Assembly (NCBI GenBank): GCA_049516395.1
Contig: JBEKTD010000018.1
Location: 1 to 31,474 of the forward strand
Reading direction: 5' to 3'
DNA: 31,474 nt
Source: Fen-1362 sp049516395
Lineage (GTDB): Bacteria > Planctomycetota > Phycisphaerae > Sedimentisphaerales > Anaerobacaceae
Shown: positions 16,776-24,379 of the stretch, one piece after another
How positions within the stretch are numbered: position 1 is the stretch's first letter
Layout: each line of letters begins with the position of its first letter
Position numbers and translations under genes: made by a program
Notes under the pieces: generated by a model
Database searches by the model: none
Told to the model about the DNA's origin: nothing
Seen by the model: only the letters and a program-made list of their open reading frames with translations

Positions 16776-16931
16776 ACAGAATATCGGTTGATGTTAATGG
16801 CATTGGGTTGAGGGATGATAGCGGATTCGCTTTCAAAAGGCAAGAGGAAAAACTGGGTCCCCGGCAGAAGACCAAAGGAGCTAACCCCGAGGATCTTCGC
16901 TACGCTCCGAGGGGGCAAGGGGGTTGTTTTA

Positions 16932-16989
16932 GATACTCGATACTTGATGCTGGATACTCGATTTTCGATACTGGATACTTGATACTCGT
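16932..16989. repeat. Minisatellite-like tract of gatactcgat/acttgat words
   Basis: About six imperfect 10-11-bp units (agatactcgatacttgatgc and so on) in a row. A second tract of the same words is at 20217-20252. Short open frames across both are repeat artefacts rich in the pattern YSILD/RYLILD. Confidence 0.8.
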
Positions 16990-16994
16990 AAAGG

Positions 16995-17014
16995 CCCCAG
17001 ATCGCGGTCTGGGG
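16995..17014. repeat. Hairpin downstream of the STAS-like gene
   Basis: CCCCAGA-tcgcgg-TCTGGGG is a perfect 7-bp stem located 24 bp past the stop of the minus-strand gene at 17038-17433. No T-run follows, so it may be a dispersed palindrome or a weak 3' structure. The wider gap (16684-17037) also contains a gaggatcttcgctacgctcc-type repeat near 16889. Confidence 0.5.
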
Positions 17015-17037
17015 TCTGCGCTGCGCTACGACAAGGC

Positions 17038-17433
17038 CTATGGCCACAGGTCTTCTATGCCATCAGTGGACTGGAGCCAGTTTGTGGCCTTTTCAAAATC
17101 GGTGAACGCCATAACGGTAAATCTGTCGATATTTGCGCACATCTCCAAAAAAACCGCTTTGTTGAATTGTTCATCATCTCTTGCAAGGACAGCGATTTTA
17201 CTTCGGAATGCCTCCTTGTGTCGCCCAAGTTCACCAATCAGCTCAAACAAGTCGGCATGATTCATGTGGCTATGGACTTCCCGCAAGTCCATCAGTATCT
17301 CATAATCTCCGATTAGATGCTCCATCTCCGCAAGTTGAACGAGTAATTTTTTGCTCTCATCAAGGTCTATCTCGCCGGTGGGCTTGGCCTTTATGAAATC
17401 CTTGGCTTGAATTATCTTATAGTTTACCCGCAT
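17038..17433 (-). CDS. Small STAS/SpoIIAA-like protein
   Basis: A 131-residue soluble protein. The in-frame ATG at 17499 gives an unlikely N-terminus; ATG 17433 (MRVNYKIIQAKDFIKAKPTG) follows AGGA at about nine bases and is preferred. The alternating pattern of strand, helix and the central phrase GDYEILMDLREVHSHMNHAD resembles SpoIIAA/STAS-like proteins, which bind partner proteins in membrane or sensory control. The usual phosphorylatable Ser is not evident. It lies on the same strand upstream of the hydrogenase operon but 350 bp away, and a promoter stands between, so a functional link is uncertain. Confidence 0.6.
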   Translation of the reverse strand: MRVNYKIIQAKDFIKAKPTGEIDLDESKKLLVQLAEMEHLIGDYEILMDLREVHSHMNHADLFELIGELGRHKEAFRSKIAVLARDDEQFNKAVFLEMCANIDRFTVMAFTDFEKATNWLQSTDGIEDLWP

Positions 17434-17797
17434 TTTAGAGCATCCTGAATAATCCTGCGCTTGTTTCACATATACTCTACTTATGGCACAGATTTTCAAT
17501 GATTTTATGCTGCCATTAAGAGAATAGCAATAAGGGGGATTTAATTAGTCGATAGTTAATAGTCGTTAGTATTTAGTATATCGTAATTCGGATGCCGCTT
17601 GCGGATTCTTAAAATGCTTGTTTTCTTTCCAGTTTAACAATATACTACTAACCACTAAGCCCCGAAGACACAAAGTGTATTCTTAGTGCCTTTGTGGTGA
17701 AGATTAAAGAGATTCGCACCTTTGACCGTCAACTTTGCCGTCCGGCAGACGATTTTATAAATATAGGTGACTGCCCCTAATTATTCATGAGATAGAC
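17434..17797. other. Gene-free divergent intergenic stretch with repeats
   Basis: Contains a gatagttaatagtcgttagt tract (17549-17580) and a dispersed inverted repeat, ccactaag...cttagtgcctttgtggtg (about 17653-17703), of the widespread ccacaaaggcactaag type. No gene or clear promoter was recognised. Confidence 0.5.
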
Positions 17798-19363
17798 ATG
17801 AAGATTATTTGCCCTAATTGTGCGCAGGTACTGCAAGGAACAGAAAAATCACTGGGACACAGAGCCAAATGTCCTAAATGTGAAACTGTCTTTCGTGTTA
17901 CCGCAGAGAGGTGTCCCGATCTGTCTGCATCCATATCTGATGAGTCACTTAAACATCGGCAGACTGCCAATGCTATTGATGCACCTGCACATCAATCTAC
18001 GCAAATGACGCATAAGATGGCAGAAAGTATTGCTGACCCAAAATTAGAAAGACAGAAAAGATGGGTTATGATTATCAGTGCGGTTGGATTGACTTGCGTA
18101 GCGACACTTTTGATAACCGTTTTTGCTTTGAGACGTTCGTACACTGACAAGTCTGAGGTGGTTTCTGCAAATCAAGGAAGGATTGTTCATACAGAGAACT
18201 CACCTGTTAGCAAAACGACTATCAATCATCAGGAAACATCGGAAAAGAAAATAAACCCCACAACATCAACAGATTCAAGCTTGTCTCGTGTGTCAGAAAA
18301 TGCGAAGAGTGTAAAAAATACTACACTTTCCCCAAAAAAGGTAGATGGTCCAAATCCTAGCATAAATTTACAGACAGAGTTAAGTACAAGTGATCTGGTC
18401 GAAAAAGTTGACCGATCAATATGTAAAATTGAATGCGGTTTTAGCTCCGGCACAGGATTTTTAGTTGCGCCGGCTATAGTGGCTACCAATGCGCATGTCG
18501 TGGATTCGTGGGATGAGTTGAATTGCTATTTTCCTGGAAATTATGTTGCCGCAAAAGCGCAAATTCTCTGGTTTAATCCTGATGTTGATATCGCCTTTCT
18601 AAGCGTAACCATTGATCGTTCTCCACTTGAAATCACAAATTCCGATGATGCGAAGCGTGGCGAAAAAGTCGTAGTCATAGGATATCCTGGTACAGTGGGG
18701 GAATCTGTCAGCAGTTCCGTAACTACCGGAATTCTTAGTAACAGAACGAGCATCGCAGGGATATCTTACCATCAGACCGATGCGGCAATAAACTCAGGGA
18801 ATAGTGGCGGCCCAGTATTTGATAAATTTGGGAAAGTGATTGGAATAGCAACACTTAAAGAAACTAACAAAGAAAATATCGGATACGTACTTCCTGTTTC
18901 GTATATTTTTTCTGAATACGCAGATATGCACAAATCAACTCCTCAAGAAAGATTGTCAAAATTAGCACTTTGTGTGCGAGATTCCGACATAAAAGCGGTC
19001 GAAGGGGGAAAAACCCTTGTTATTCTAATGCTTGCAGATATTGAATCTGCTTGGTCAGATGCCATTAAGTATGATAATGATTTTGAAAGGGCTGTCCGGA
19101 TTTCCTCCGAAAAACATGGAGGTCTTGCGGAATTGACGGCCACACGAATGAAAAAAATAGACACAAACCTTGACCTCTACAAACAAACGCTGACGGAAAG
19201 ACAGGTAAGATCACTAAATATTGCAAAAAACATCATAATTGAAGCGTGCGATTTCGTAAAATCGCCATCAGGAAATTATCGAAGATTTGAACAGTATTGG
19301 GTGGTGAAAGTTTCTGAACTTCAAGAGATGACAAAAATATTAGAATCCACTATAAACCAATAA
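17798..19363 (+). CDS. Membrane-anchored trypsin-like serine protease with N-terminal zinc ribbon
   Basis: A 521-residue protein with an unusual order of parts. Residues 5-28 form a zinc ribbon (CPNC...CPKC, MJ0042 type). A Ser/Thr-rich stretch leads to a single TM helix (about 89-111), then a low-complexity linker (115-195), then an S1 protease domain of the DegP/S1C kind (about 198-375) with the triad His233 (TNAHVV), Asp264 (DVDIAFL) and Ser336 (GNSGGPV). The last 145 residues are helical; there is no PDZ domain. The predicted topology puts the zinc ribbon in the cytoplasm and the protease outside, which would fit a signal-coupled or quality-control protease. The gene is more AT-rich than the hydrogenase operon. 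The start has only a weak ribosome binding site. Confidence 0.88.
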   Translation: MKIICPNCAQVLQGTEKSLGHRAKCPKCETVFRVTAERCPDLSASISDESLKHRQTANAIDAPAHQSTQMTHKMAESIADPKLERQKRWVMIISAVGLTCVATLLITVFALRRSYTDKSEVVSANQGRIVHTENSPVSKTTINHQETSEKKINPTTSTDSSLSRVSENAKSVKNTTLSPKKVDGPNPSINLQTELSTSDLVEKVDRSICKIECGFSSGTGFLVAPAIVATNAHVVDSWDELNCYFPGNYVAAKAQILWFNPDVDIAFLSVTIDRSPLEITNSDDAKRGEKVVVIGYPGTVGESVSSSVTTGILSNRTSIAGISYHQTDAAINSGNSGGPVFDKFGKVIGIATLKETNKENIGYVLPVSYIFSEYADMHKSTPQERLSKLALCVRDSDIKAVEGGKTLVILMLADIESAWSDAIKYDNDFERAVRISSEKHGGLAELTATRMKKIDTNLDLYKQTLTERQVRSLNIAKNIIIEACDFVKSPSGNYRRFEQYWVVKVSELQEMTKILESTINQ

Positions 19364-19449
19364 AACAAGAATGTTGGGGGCACTTGTGCGGTCGCATGGG
19401 TGCGTGTACGGCATGCTTCGCGTTCAAATTAACTCCGGCCATTTTTCTT

Positions 19450-19598
19450 TCCGCCTGCGGTGGATAAACCCCGCCACTTGCCAAGGGCGGAGATGGCGGA
19501 GAAAAGGTTAAGCATTCCTCAGGATTGCAGTCCGCCTACGGCGGATATTAAAAGCACCCCCAAGCGGGCTTGGGGGCTAACCACGCCCCGAAATGGGG
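19450..19598. repeat. REP-like palindrome cluster upstream of the RAYT gene
   Basis: Five palindromes in 150 bp: TCCGCC-tgc-GGtGGA (19450-19464), CCGCC...GGCGG (19471-19490), perfect TCCGCC-tac-GGCGGA (19531-19545), CCCCCAAG-cggg-CTTGGGGG (19557-19576) and CCCC-gaaat-GGGG (19586-19598). Such palindromes next to a Y1 transposase of the RAYT class are typical REP elements. Confidence 0.75.
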
Positions 19599-19658
19599 TT
19601 CGAGGATAACCAAAAAAAATAATTGCGGATTGGCGGGGTCATAGATAACATTTGTCCT

Positions 19659-20105
19659 ATGGATAAAATGATAGGGTATATGGCGACGTGGACAACATAC
19701 GGGACATGGCTGCAAGGGAATGAGAAAAAATACGTTAAGGACGGAGAGATATTGCAGGCGGATAAGGAACTCGAAGAGGCAAATAAACGGCAGCAAAAAT
19801 CAAAGACCATCCGATTAACATATAAACAGAAAAAAATTGTCGAAGAGGTAATTCTTAAAGAAGCACAACGAATCAATCAAGAGATACTTGCGCTGGGGGT
19901 TTTCTCAAATCACATACATATAGTGGTTGGTTCAACAAATGAATCGATAGAAGATACCGTGTCCAGATATAAAAATATCGCGACATGTGCCCTGAAAAAA
20001 ACAGGATTAACAGAGAGGATATGGACCCGCGGTTTTGATAAAAGATTTTGTTATAACGACGAAGAAATACAGCAAAAAATCGCATACGTTTGCGGTCAAA
20101 AGTAA
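19659..20105 (+). CDS. REP-associated tyrosine transposase (RAYT, IS200-like Y1)
   Basis: A 148-residue single-domain HUH nuclease. ATG 19659 (MDKMIGYMATWTTYGTWLQG) fits family N-termini better than an in-frame ATG at 19623. The HUH pair is in SNHIHIVV (His85, His87) and the likely nucleophile is Tyr104 in VSRYKNIA. The ending IWTRGFDKRFCYNDEEIQQK then IAYV is the usual RAYT C-terminus, so the protein seems complete though short. RAYTs cut single-stranded REP hairpins and are usually domesticated single-copy genes. Matching palindromes lie on both sides. Confidence 0.88.
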   Translation: MDKMIGYMATWTTYGTWLQGNEKKYVKDGEILQADKELEEANKRQQKSKTIRLTYKQKKIVEEVILKEAQRINQEILALGVFSNHIHIVVGSTNESIEDTVSRYKNIATCALKKTGLTERIWTRGFDKRFCYNDEEIQQKIAYVCGQK

Positions 20106-20115
20106 CAATGGTTAG

Positions 20116-20177
20116 CCCGTAGGCCTGCCTGCGGGTGCAGTAAATACTTAAGAAATGTCCAATCTGCCGGAGGCGGA
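20116..20177. repeat. REP-like palindromes downstream of the RAYT gene
   Basis: CCCGTAGGC/GCCTGCGGG (20116-20135, one wobble) and TCTGCC-gga-GGCGGA (20163-20177). The second follows aaatgtccaa, and the same joint word recurs at 21503-21527. Confidence 0.7.
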
Positions 20178-20216
20178 GAGATGTTAATTTAGGCAATTCA
20201 ATCCAATGGGTTTTAC

Positions 20217-20256
20217 GATGCTTGATTCTCGATACTTGATACTGGATACTCGAGGA
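20217..20256. repeat. Second gatactcgat/acttgat minisatellite-like tract
   Basis: Units such as attctcgatacttgatactg repeat the word set seen at 16932-16989. It heads a 617-bp gene-free stretch. Confidence 0.75.
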
Positions 20257-20722
20257 CGGAAGACAGAGGACAGCATCGATTGCCGATTTCCGAATGTCGA
20301 TTGTCGATTTAGGGATGCGGAAACCAACATAACTATTTTATGTATCAATACTTACAAAAAACAGTGGGGACATTGCTTCTCTCATTTTTTGCCATAACTT
20401 CTTTTACGACAAGGTTTTAAATTCTGGACAAAAACAGTTGTTATCCATTTTCGCGCAAGTCCAAAACCCTTAGATGTGAAAAAAATAAAATTTTTTTATT
20501 CCTTATTTCATAAGGACTTATCAATTTTGACCCCATCAGGAAATCCCTTAGTTTTCGTCAAAAGCGCGCAAGATTGCGCCATAGGATAGAGGGACGCGCT
20601 GGCCGTGCCTCGTGGCCCGTGACTCGAGACTCGAAAACAGAAAGCGGAAGACGGAAAGATGAAAAATTTAGAATTTAGAATTACGAATGTAGAAGTAATG
20701 ACAAAAAAGGGGGATTGAGAAA
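20257..20722. other. Gene-free stretch between RAYT and HNH genes
   Basis: Contains cgattgccgatttccgaatg-type words, an AT-rich tract (20481-20500), a perfect hairpin CCTTAT-ttc-ATAAGG (20502-20516) and a gaaaacagaaagcggaagac / gaatttagaattacgaatg tract (20632-20695). No protein is supported; the short open frame at 20206-20397 is made of repeats. Confidence 0.5.
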
Positions 20723-21325
20723 ATGGCAACGATTAACGTAACGATACCAAATTGGCTCGACCGTATCTGCACTTATCCTGTGATGCTGTATCGCAGGCAC
20801 AAATATGGTTATGACTATCGGCGGATTTACTTAGGCGAAGGGGAATGGGCAATTCTCGACCAGCAGGATTACTATCGGCTTTGCAACTTCAAGTGGCACG
20901 TCAATGGGACCAACGGCAAGTTCTACGCTGTTCGACAAATCAAGGTCGATAACAAGCATACAAAGAGAATGTATCTGCACAGGGAAATTATGAACGCGCC
21001 AAAGGGATTTGTTGTCGACCATAAAGACGGGAACAGCTTTGACAACCGAAGGGTTAATCTGCGTCTGGCAACCCGGTCTCAAAATTCGTGCAACAAACGA
21101 AAGAGAGCGAATACATCATCGCAGTTTATCGGGATTTATTGGGACAAGGCGAAAAGAAAATGGGTGGCCAGAATAAAGTATCAGGGGAAATCAAGGATGA
21201 TAGGTAATTTTGTTGACGAGATTGAGGCAGCAAAGGCATACGATGAGGCGGCGAAGAAATACCATAGGGAGTTTGCGAGATTGAACTTCCCGGAAACACA
21301 GACGCAAGGCAGAAGTGAGAAGTAA
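20723..21325 (+). CDS. HNH endonuclease with AP2-type DNA-binding domain
   Basis: A 200-residue protein built like a free-standing homing endonuclease. An N-terminal region (residues 1-80) of unknown fold precedes the HNH nuclease core (about 84-120): YLHREIM (His86), FVVDHKDGNSFDNRRVNLR (His100, Asn108) and ATRSQNS. An AP2 domain follows (about 133-190: SQFIGIYWDKAKRKWVARI, DEIEAAKAYDEAAKKYH). GGGGG upstream of the ATG at 20723 may serve as ribosome binding site. It sits alone in a repeat-rich region and interrupts no gene that I can see. It may be mobile in itself. The last codons run into an agaagtgagaagtaag repeat. Confidence 0.88.
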   Translation: MATINVTIPNWLDRICTYPVMLYRRHKYGYDYRRIYLGEGEWAILDQQDYYRLCNFKWHVNGTNGKFYAVRQIKVDNKHTKRMYLHREIMNAPKGFVVDHKDGNSFDNRRVNLRLATRSQNSCNKRKRANTSSQFIGIYWDKAKRKWVARIKYQGKSRMIGNFVDEIEAAKAYDEAAKKYHREFARLNFPETQTQGRSEK

Positions 21326-21852
21326 GAATTTAGAAGTTAGAAGTGAAAAGACGGGCCCGGCTACGTCTTTGACTATGCCGAGGCAAGCAGCGTGTAGCGG
21401 ACAGCGTTCAGAAATGTCCAATATCCAATATTAAATGTTCAATCCGCCTTCGTTAACCCTCCGTCGCACTGTGCGCTATGTAGGGCAGGCACTATGGCGG
21501 ATAAATGTCCAATCCGCCGGAGGCGGGGGACGCTGCGCGAGATATTAGAAAAGTCGAACAGGTGAGCAGTGAAAATCTGTCCGCAAAACGACGGAGGGTA
21601 AACTTTGTTATGAGAGGGCAGGGGGAATTATGGGACTCAAACGATGATATTTAACATAATCTGCGGAATAACCAATACCTCGCAATATATTAATTATACT
21701 TTAATTAAATAAATCGAAAATAATATAAGGGCAGTAATAAATTGCCGCATTTTATCTATAAGTCATATTAGCCAGACACCTTTGGCAAGTAATTATGAGG
21801 TGTAAGACACAAAATACATAACACCCGTTCTTTATGAAAAGGAGAGACAGCA
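21326..21852. other. Gene-free, repeat-bearing then AT-rich stretch
   Basis: An agaagttagaagtgaaaag tract (21313-21350) is followed by REP-like words: TCCGCC (21443) and GGCGGA (21496) as a possible long inverted pair, and TCCGCC-gga-GGCGG (21513-21526). The last 200 bp are very AT-rich and probably hold the promoter of the next gene; I could not fix it. Confidence 0.55.
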
Positions 21853-22440
21853 ATGAAAATGTTAAAAGTGTGGGTTGTGGTTCTGGTACTGCTGGCTGTG
21901 AGCACTCCGTCATTCGGCTATATCCTTGTTTATAATGCGCTTAGCAGGATAAAAGCCATTGACAGCGTGGCTAATTCCTTAGTTGGAATAGCAGTTAGAG
22001 GTTATCTGATTCTGGATATCAACGACACGGATGGAGATGTCGACGCTTCGTACTGGCTGATTTACGGCAAGGACGGTGATGGAACCAAAGTTTACACATG
22101 GGCCGAGCCAGACCAACTGCAATTGTCGGTTAGCGGCAAATGCCAGAGCGTTTCTATGGATACAGAGGATGGATGGTCAATAACTGTTGTAGGCAAAATA
22201 ACGAATAAGGCCATCGGCTTAGCGGCAGGCAAACAACTTATCGCCTACAGCATGTCGGGTAATCTTATCATCCCGATGGACGGTGGCGTTGTTCTTAACG
22301 ATAACCAGTCGTTGACAGGTTCGGGGACTATTTCAATAACGCTGAACTCTACGAAAACCAAGGCCGCGAATCTGTCGTCAGAGGAGATAGATGATGTGCT
22401 CCAAGCTATCCAAACATCATTGGTTGGTTACTCCGGCTAA
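21853..22440 (+). CDS. Small secreted protein of unknown function
   Basis: A 195-residue protein with a clear Sec signal peptide (VWVVVLVLLAVSTPSFG, cut likely before YILVYN). The mature part is probably beta-rich, with Asp/Gly-rich phrases (DINDTDGDVDASYWLIYGKD) that could bind calcium, and a C-terminal helix (LSSEEIDDVLQAIQTSLVGY). AAGGAG lies nine bases before the ATG at 21853. It is monocistronic, with a strong terminator about 75 bp downstream. I do not recognise a family. The signal peptide and expression signals make it a real gene. Confidence 0.8.
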   Translation: MKMLKVWVVVLVLLAVSTPSFGYILVYNALSRIKAIDSVANSLVGIAVRGYLILDINDTDGDVDASYWLIYGKDGDGTKVYTWAEPDQLQLSVSGKCQSVSMDTEDGWSITVVGKITNKAIGLAAGKQLIAYSMSGNLIIPMDGGVVLNDNQSLTGSGTISITLNSTKTKAANLSSEEIDDVLQAIQTSLVGYSG

Positions 22441-22515
22441 TAGTGCGGTTGTGTAAGGCCAAGGCCAACCAAACTTTTTCGCTATCGGGTTTGGTATAGT
22501 CGAACTAAGCATACA

Positions 22516-22559
22516 ATGATTCTGCTCCACATAAAATGTGGGGCAGAATCATTTTTTTT
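22516..22559 (+). terminator. Rho-independent terminator of the secreted-protein gene
   Basis: ATGATTCTGC-t-CCACAT pairs with ATGTGG-g-GCAGAATCAT around an AAA-type loop, followed by eight Ts: one of the strongest stems in the window. Confidence 0.93.
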
Positions 22560-22567
22560 CAGCACAT

Positions 22568-22648
22568 AAAATCGCCCTTGATATTGCCCCGGCGTTTCGA
22601 TATTAACAACCGCTTATGAAAACAGGTTTAAAAAAACTGTTCGCATAA
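22568..22648 (+). pseudogene. Duplicated 5' fragment of dacB (promoter plus ten codons)
   Basis: Positions 22568-22640 match 24332-24404 with about six mismatches. The match covers the TTGATA/17 bp/TATTAA promoter, the spacer caaccgctt and the first codons. The copy reads MKTGLKKLFA and then TAA (ATG 22616, stop 22646-22648), against MKTGLKKLLV in the intact gene. It lies on the other side of the porin gene. It may be debris of a duplication, or an active promoter making a very short transcript. Confidence 0.75.
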
Positions 22649-22656
22649 AAACAAAC

Positions 22657-22688
22657 GGGGCCTGGTTCGGTTATTCGAAACAGACCCC
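22657..22688 (-). terminator. Rho-independent terminator of the porin gene
   Basis: On the minus strand GGGGTCTGTTTCG pairs with CGAACCAGGCCCC (one mismatch, one G-U) around aataac and is followed by gtttgttttt. A second hairpin, CGGCCTG/CAGGCCG (22709-22732), stands between it and the porin stop. Confidence 0.75.
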
Positions 22689-22792
22689 TCATCTTTGAAG
22701 CCGAGGAGCGGCCTGCCTTTAGAGACAGGCCGGAACCGGCGGGCTTCCGATTTTGCTATCGCTACGCCGGACGAGATATATTTGTGATTTTT

Positions 22793-24190
22793 TTAAAACT
22801 TGTATATGAACGACGTCTGCGCCCGCACACTGTCGGCAGAGCCAAGGTCAACATACTCCGTATGCCATTGGGAAAGCTCGAAGCCAATCTGAGCATTTTT
22901 GTCGAGGTTGTAAAGGACGTTGCCAAAGATTGACTGGTTGTATTTGCGTTTGTCTCCGCTCATTCCCTCAAGGTCATCCTTGTTGGCGCTGTCGGCGCTA
23001 ACGCCAAGATTGAAAGACCATTTGCCCCAGGGTCCCAAACTTGCCTGCGCCCAGCCGCCCTGGCTTCGGATTTCCTTATTCTTTACGGTATTTACACCCT
23101 GTCCGATACCGCCGAGATAGGCGTCGAGGTCCTGGCCTGTAAACAATTCACCTTTGAAACTGAGCCATTCGTTGACCGGCTGTTGGACGTCCAAGTTCAA
23201 AGACCAACTGTCGAAATCTTCTCTGTGGGCTGCTATTTTGCTGCTGCCAGCGGCGTTGACGTCATAGGATTCTTTGGCGTAGTGACTTGAGACACCGACG
23301 GTTGCGGGCTTATATCCCAACGAGGGCAACGTTAAGCTGACGCGTTCCTGTATGCAGGGGAAGCCAGCATCTTCACCGGAGTCCGACTGGTCTGCTGCCA
23401 GTATGTTTGTATTCGTCCGACCTATTGTCCTGGCGAGGGCGCCTTCGAGTTTCAGCTCCGTATCCTTATCTATTGTGTAGCTTTTTGTCAGCCGGATTTG
23501 CGGACGACGATATCCTATATTGCCGGCCCACCATCCGACCGAGTAATTCAGGGTATCGGGCCACAAGGGCGAAATCACGTCCGAGGTTTGGCCCGCCAGT
23601 ATGCTGAATTTGTCATCGGGCCATTCAAGATTCAGGTAGGCGTGCCGCATCATCGGGACGGGCTTGTTTTCCGTTCCGCCGCCGTAAAAATCCATTTCCA
23701 CGCGGCCGCTGGTTTTGAACTCCTGGTCATTCGGTCCGTATATCAACATTCCGAGCCGTGTTTCGTTGGCCGTCAAATCGAACTGGCTGTGGTCATTGGT
23801 GCCCCTGTTGGGCCTGACCCATTTCGCATAATCGCCGACGTCCATTCTCGATGAATCGTATGAGGCGTCGGCCTTAATTCTTCCATAAATCTGCACGTCA
23901 AGGCCTGACATGACCGGCTTTTTCTCCGAAACAGGTTTGGCCGGCTCCACATTCATCGTTTTCTGTTCAATATTAGACGTTCTGCGTTCGATGTTATTTG
24001 CCTCTTTTATTCTCGCCTCATCCTGCTGTTTGACCATCTGCTTTAATTCTGCAAGCTCCTTTTCCAATTTTTCTATCCTTGCTTTTAATTCGGCATTTTC
24101 ATTTGTCGTGTCCGTCCCGACGTCCGCAAGACAGAGATTCCCCAGGAAAAACACAATAACGGCGATTACGACAATTCCTCTGTTTCTCAT
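22793..24190 (-). CDS. Outer-membrane porin with N-terminal coiled coil (DcaP/OprO-like)
   Basis: A 465-residue outer-membrane protein. The start is ATG 24190 (MRNRGIVVIAVIVFFLGNLC), since AAGGAGA lies just before it; an ATG 18 bases upstream overlaps that ribosome binding site. After the signal peptide comes a coiled coil (ENAELKARIEKLEKELAELK), a linker (NIERRTSNIEQKTMNVEP) that looks repeat-derived, then a beta-barrel domain beginning VQIYGRIKADASYD and ending in ...SFIYKF, the terminal Phe used by the BAM machinery. Motifs such as RLGMLIYGP, VEMDFYGGG and LNLEWPDDKFSILAGQ match trimeric diderm porins. It shows the cell has an outer membrane. The gene is flanked by two copies of the dacB 5' region. 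Confidence 0.88.
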   Translation of the reverse strand: MRNRGIVVIAVIVFFLGNLCLADVGTDTTNENAELKARIEKLEKELAELKQMVKQQDEARIKEANNIERRTSNIEQKTMNVEPAKPVSEKKPVMSGLDVQIYGRIKADASYDSSRMDVGDYAKWVRPNRGTNDHSQFDLTANETRLGMLIYGPNDQEFKTSGRVEMDFYGGGTENKPVPMMRHAYLNLEWPDDKFSILAGQTSDVISPLWPDTLNYSVGWWAGNIGYRRPQIRLTKSYTIDKDTELKLEGALARTIGRTNTNILAADQSDSGEDAGFPCIQERVSLTLPSLGYKPATVGVSSHYAKESYDVNAAGSSKIAAHREDFDSWSLNLDVQQPVNEWLSFKGELFTGQDLDAYLGGIGQGVNTVKNKEIRSQGGWAQASLGPWGKWSFNLGVSADSANKDDLEGMSGDKRKYNQSIFGNVLYNLDKNAQIGFELSQWHTEYVDLGSADSVRAQTSFIYKF

Positions 24191-24341
24191 AGCGGCTCTC
24201 CTTGGCATAAACCTTTAACCCTGTTTTTACCTCACACCAATTACAAGAAGCCGAATTTTACATTGTGCATTCATAAAATTCCACTTGTATTTCACCGTTA
24301 AAAAAGATTCTGCTACAATCCATTATTCAACAAAATCGCCC

Positions 24342-24370
24342 TTGATATTGCGTTGGCGTTTTGATATTAA
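24342..24370 (+). promoter_or_regulatory. Promoter of dacB
   Basis: TTGATA, a 17-bp spacer and TATTAA. The -10 box ends nine bases before the ATG at 24380 and no ribosome binding site lies between, so the mRNA would have almost no leader. The same promoter is preserved in the copy at 22568-22648 (TTGATA at 22578). Confidence 0.6.
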
Positions 24371-24379
24371 CAACCGCTT

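Noticed and set aside
16772..17047. 91-codon minus-strand frame
   Set aside because: Its middle is translated minisatellite and it overlaps the likely hydrogenase promoter; start and end have no support.
17820..17890. Zinc-ribbon start as a separate small DNA-binding protein
   Set aside because: The frame continues without a stop through the TM helix into the protease domain.
20206..20397. 63-codon frame after the RAYT gene
   Set aside because: Made almost wholly of gatactcgat-type words (MLDSRYLILDTR); repeat artefact.
22640..22792. GC-rich folded region as a tRNA or structured RNA
   Set aside because: No acceptor or anticodon pattern; the stems are better explained as a terminator and a dispersed palindrome behind the porin gene.
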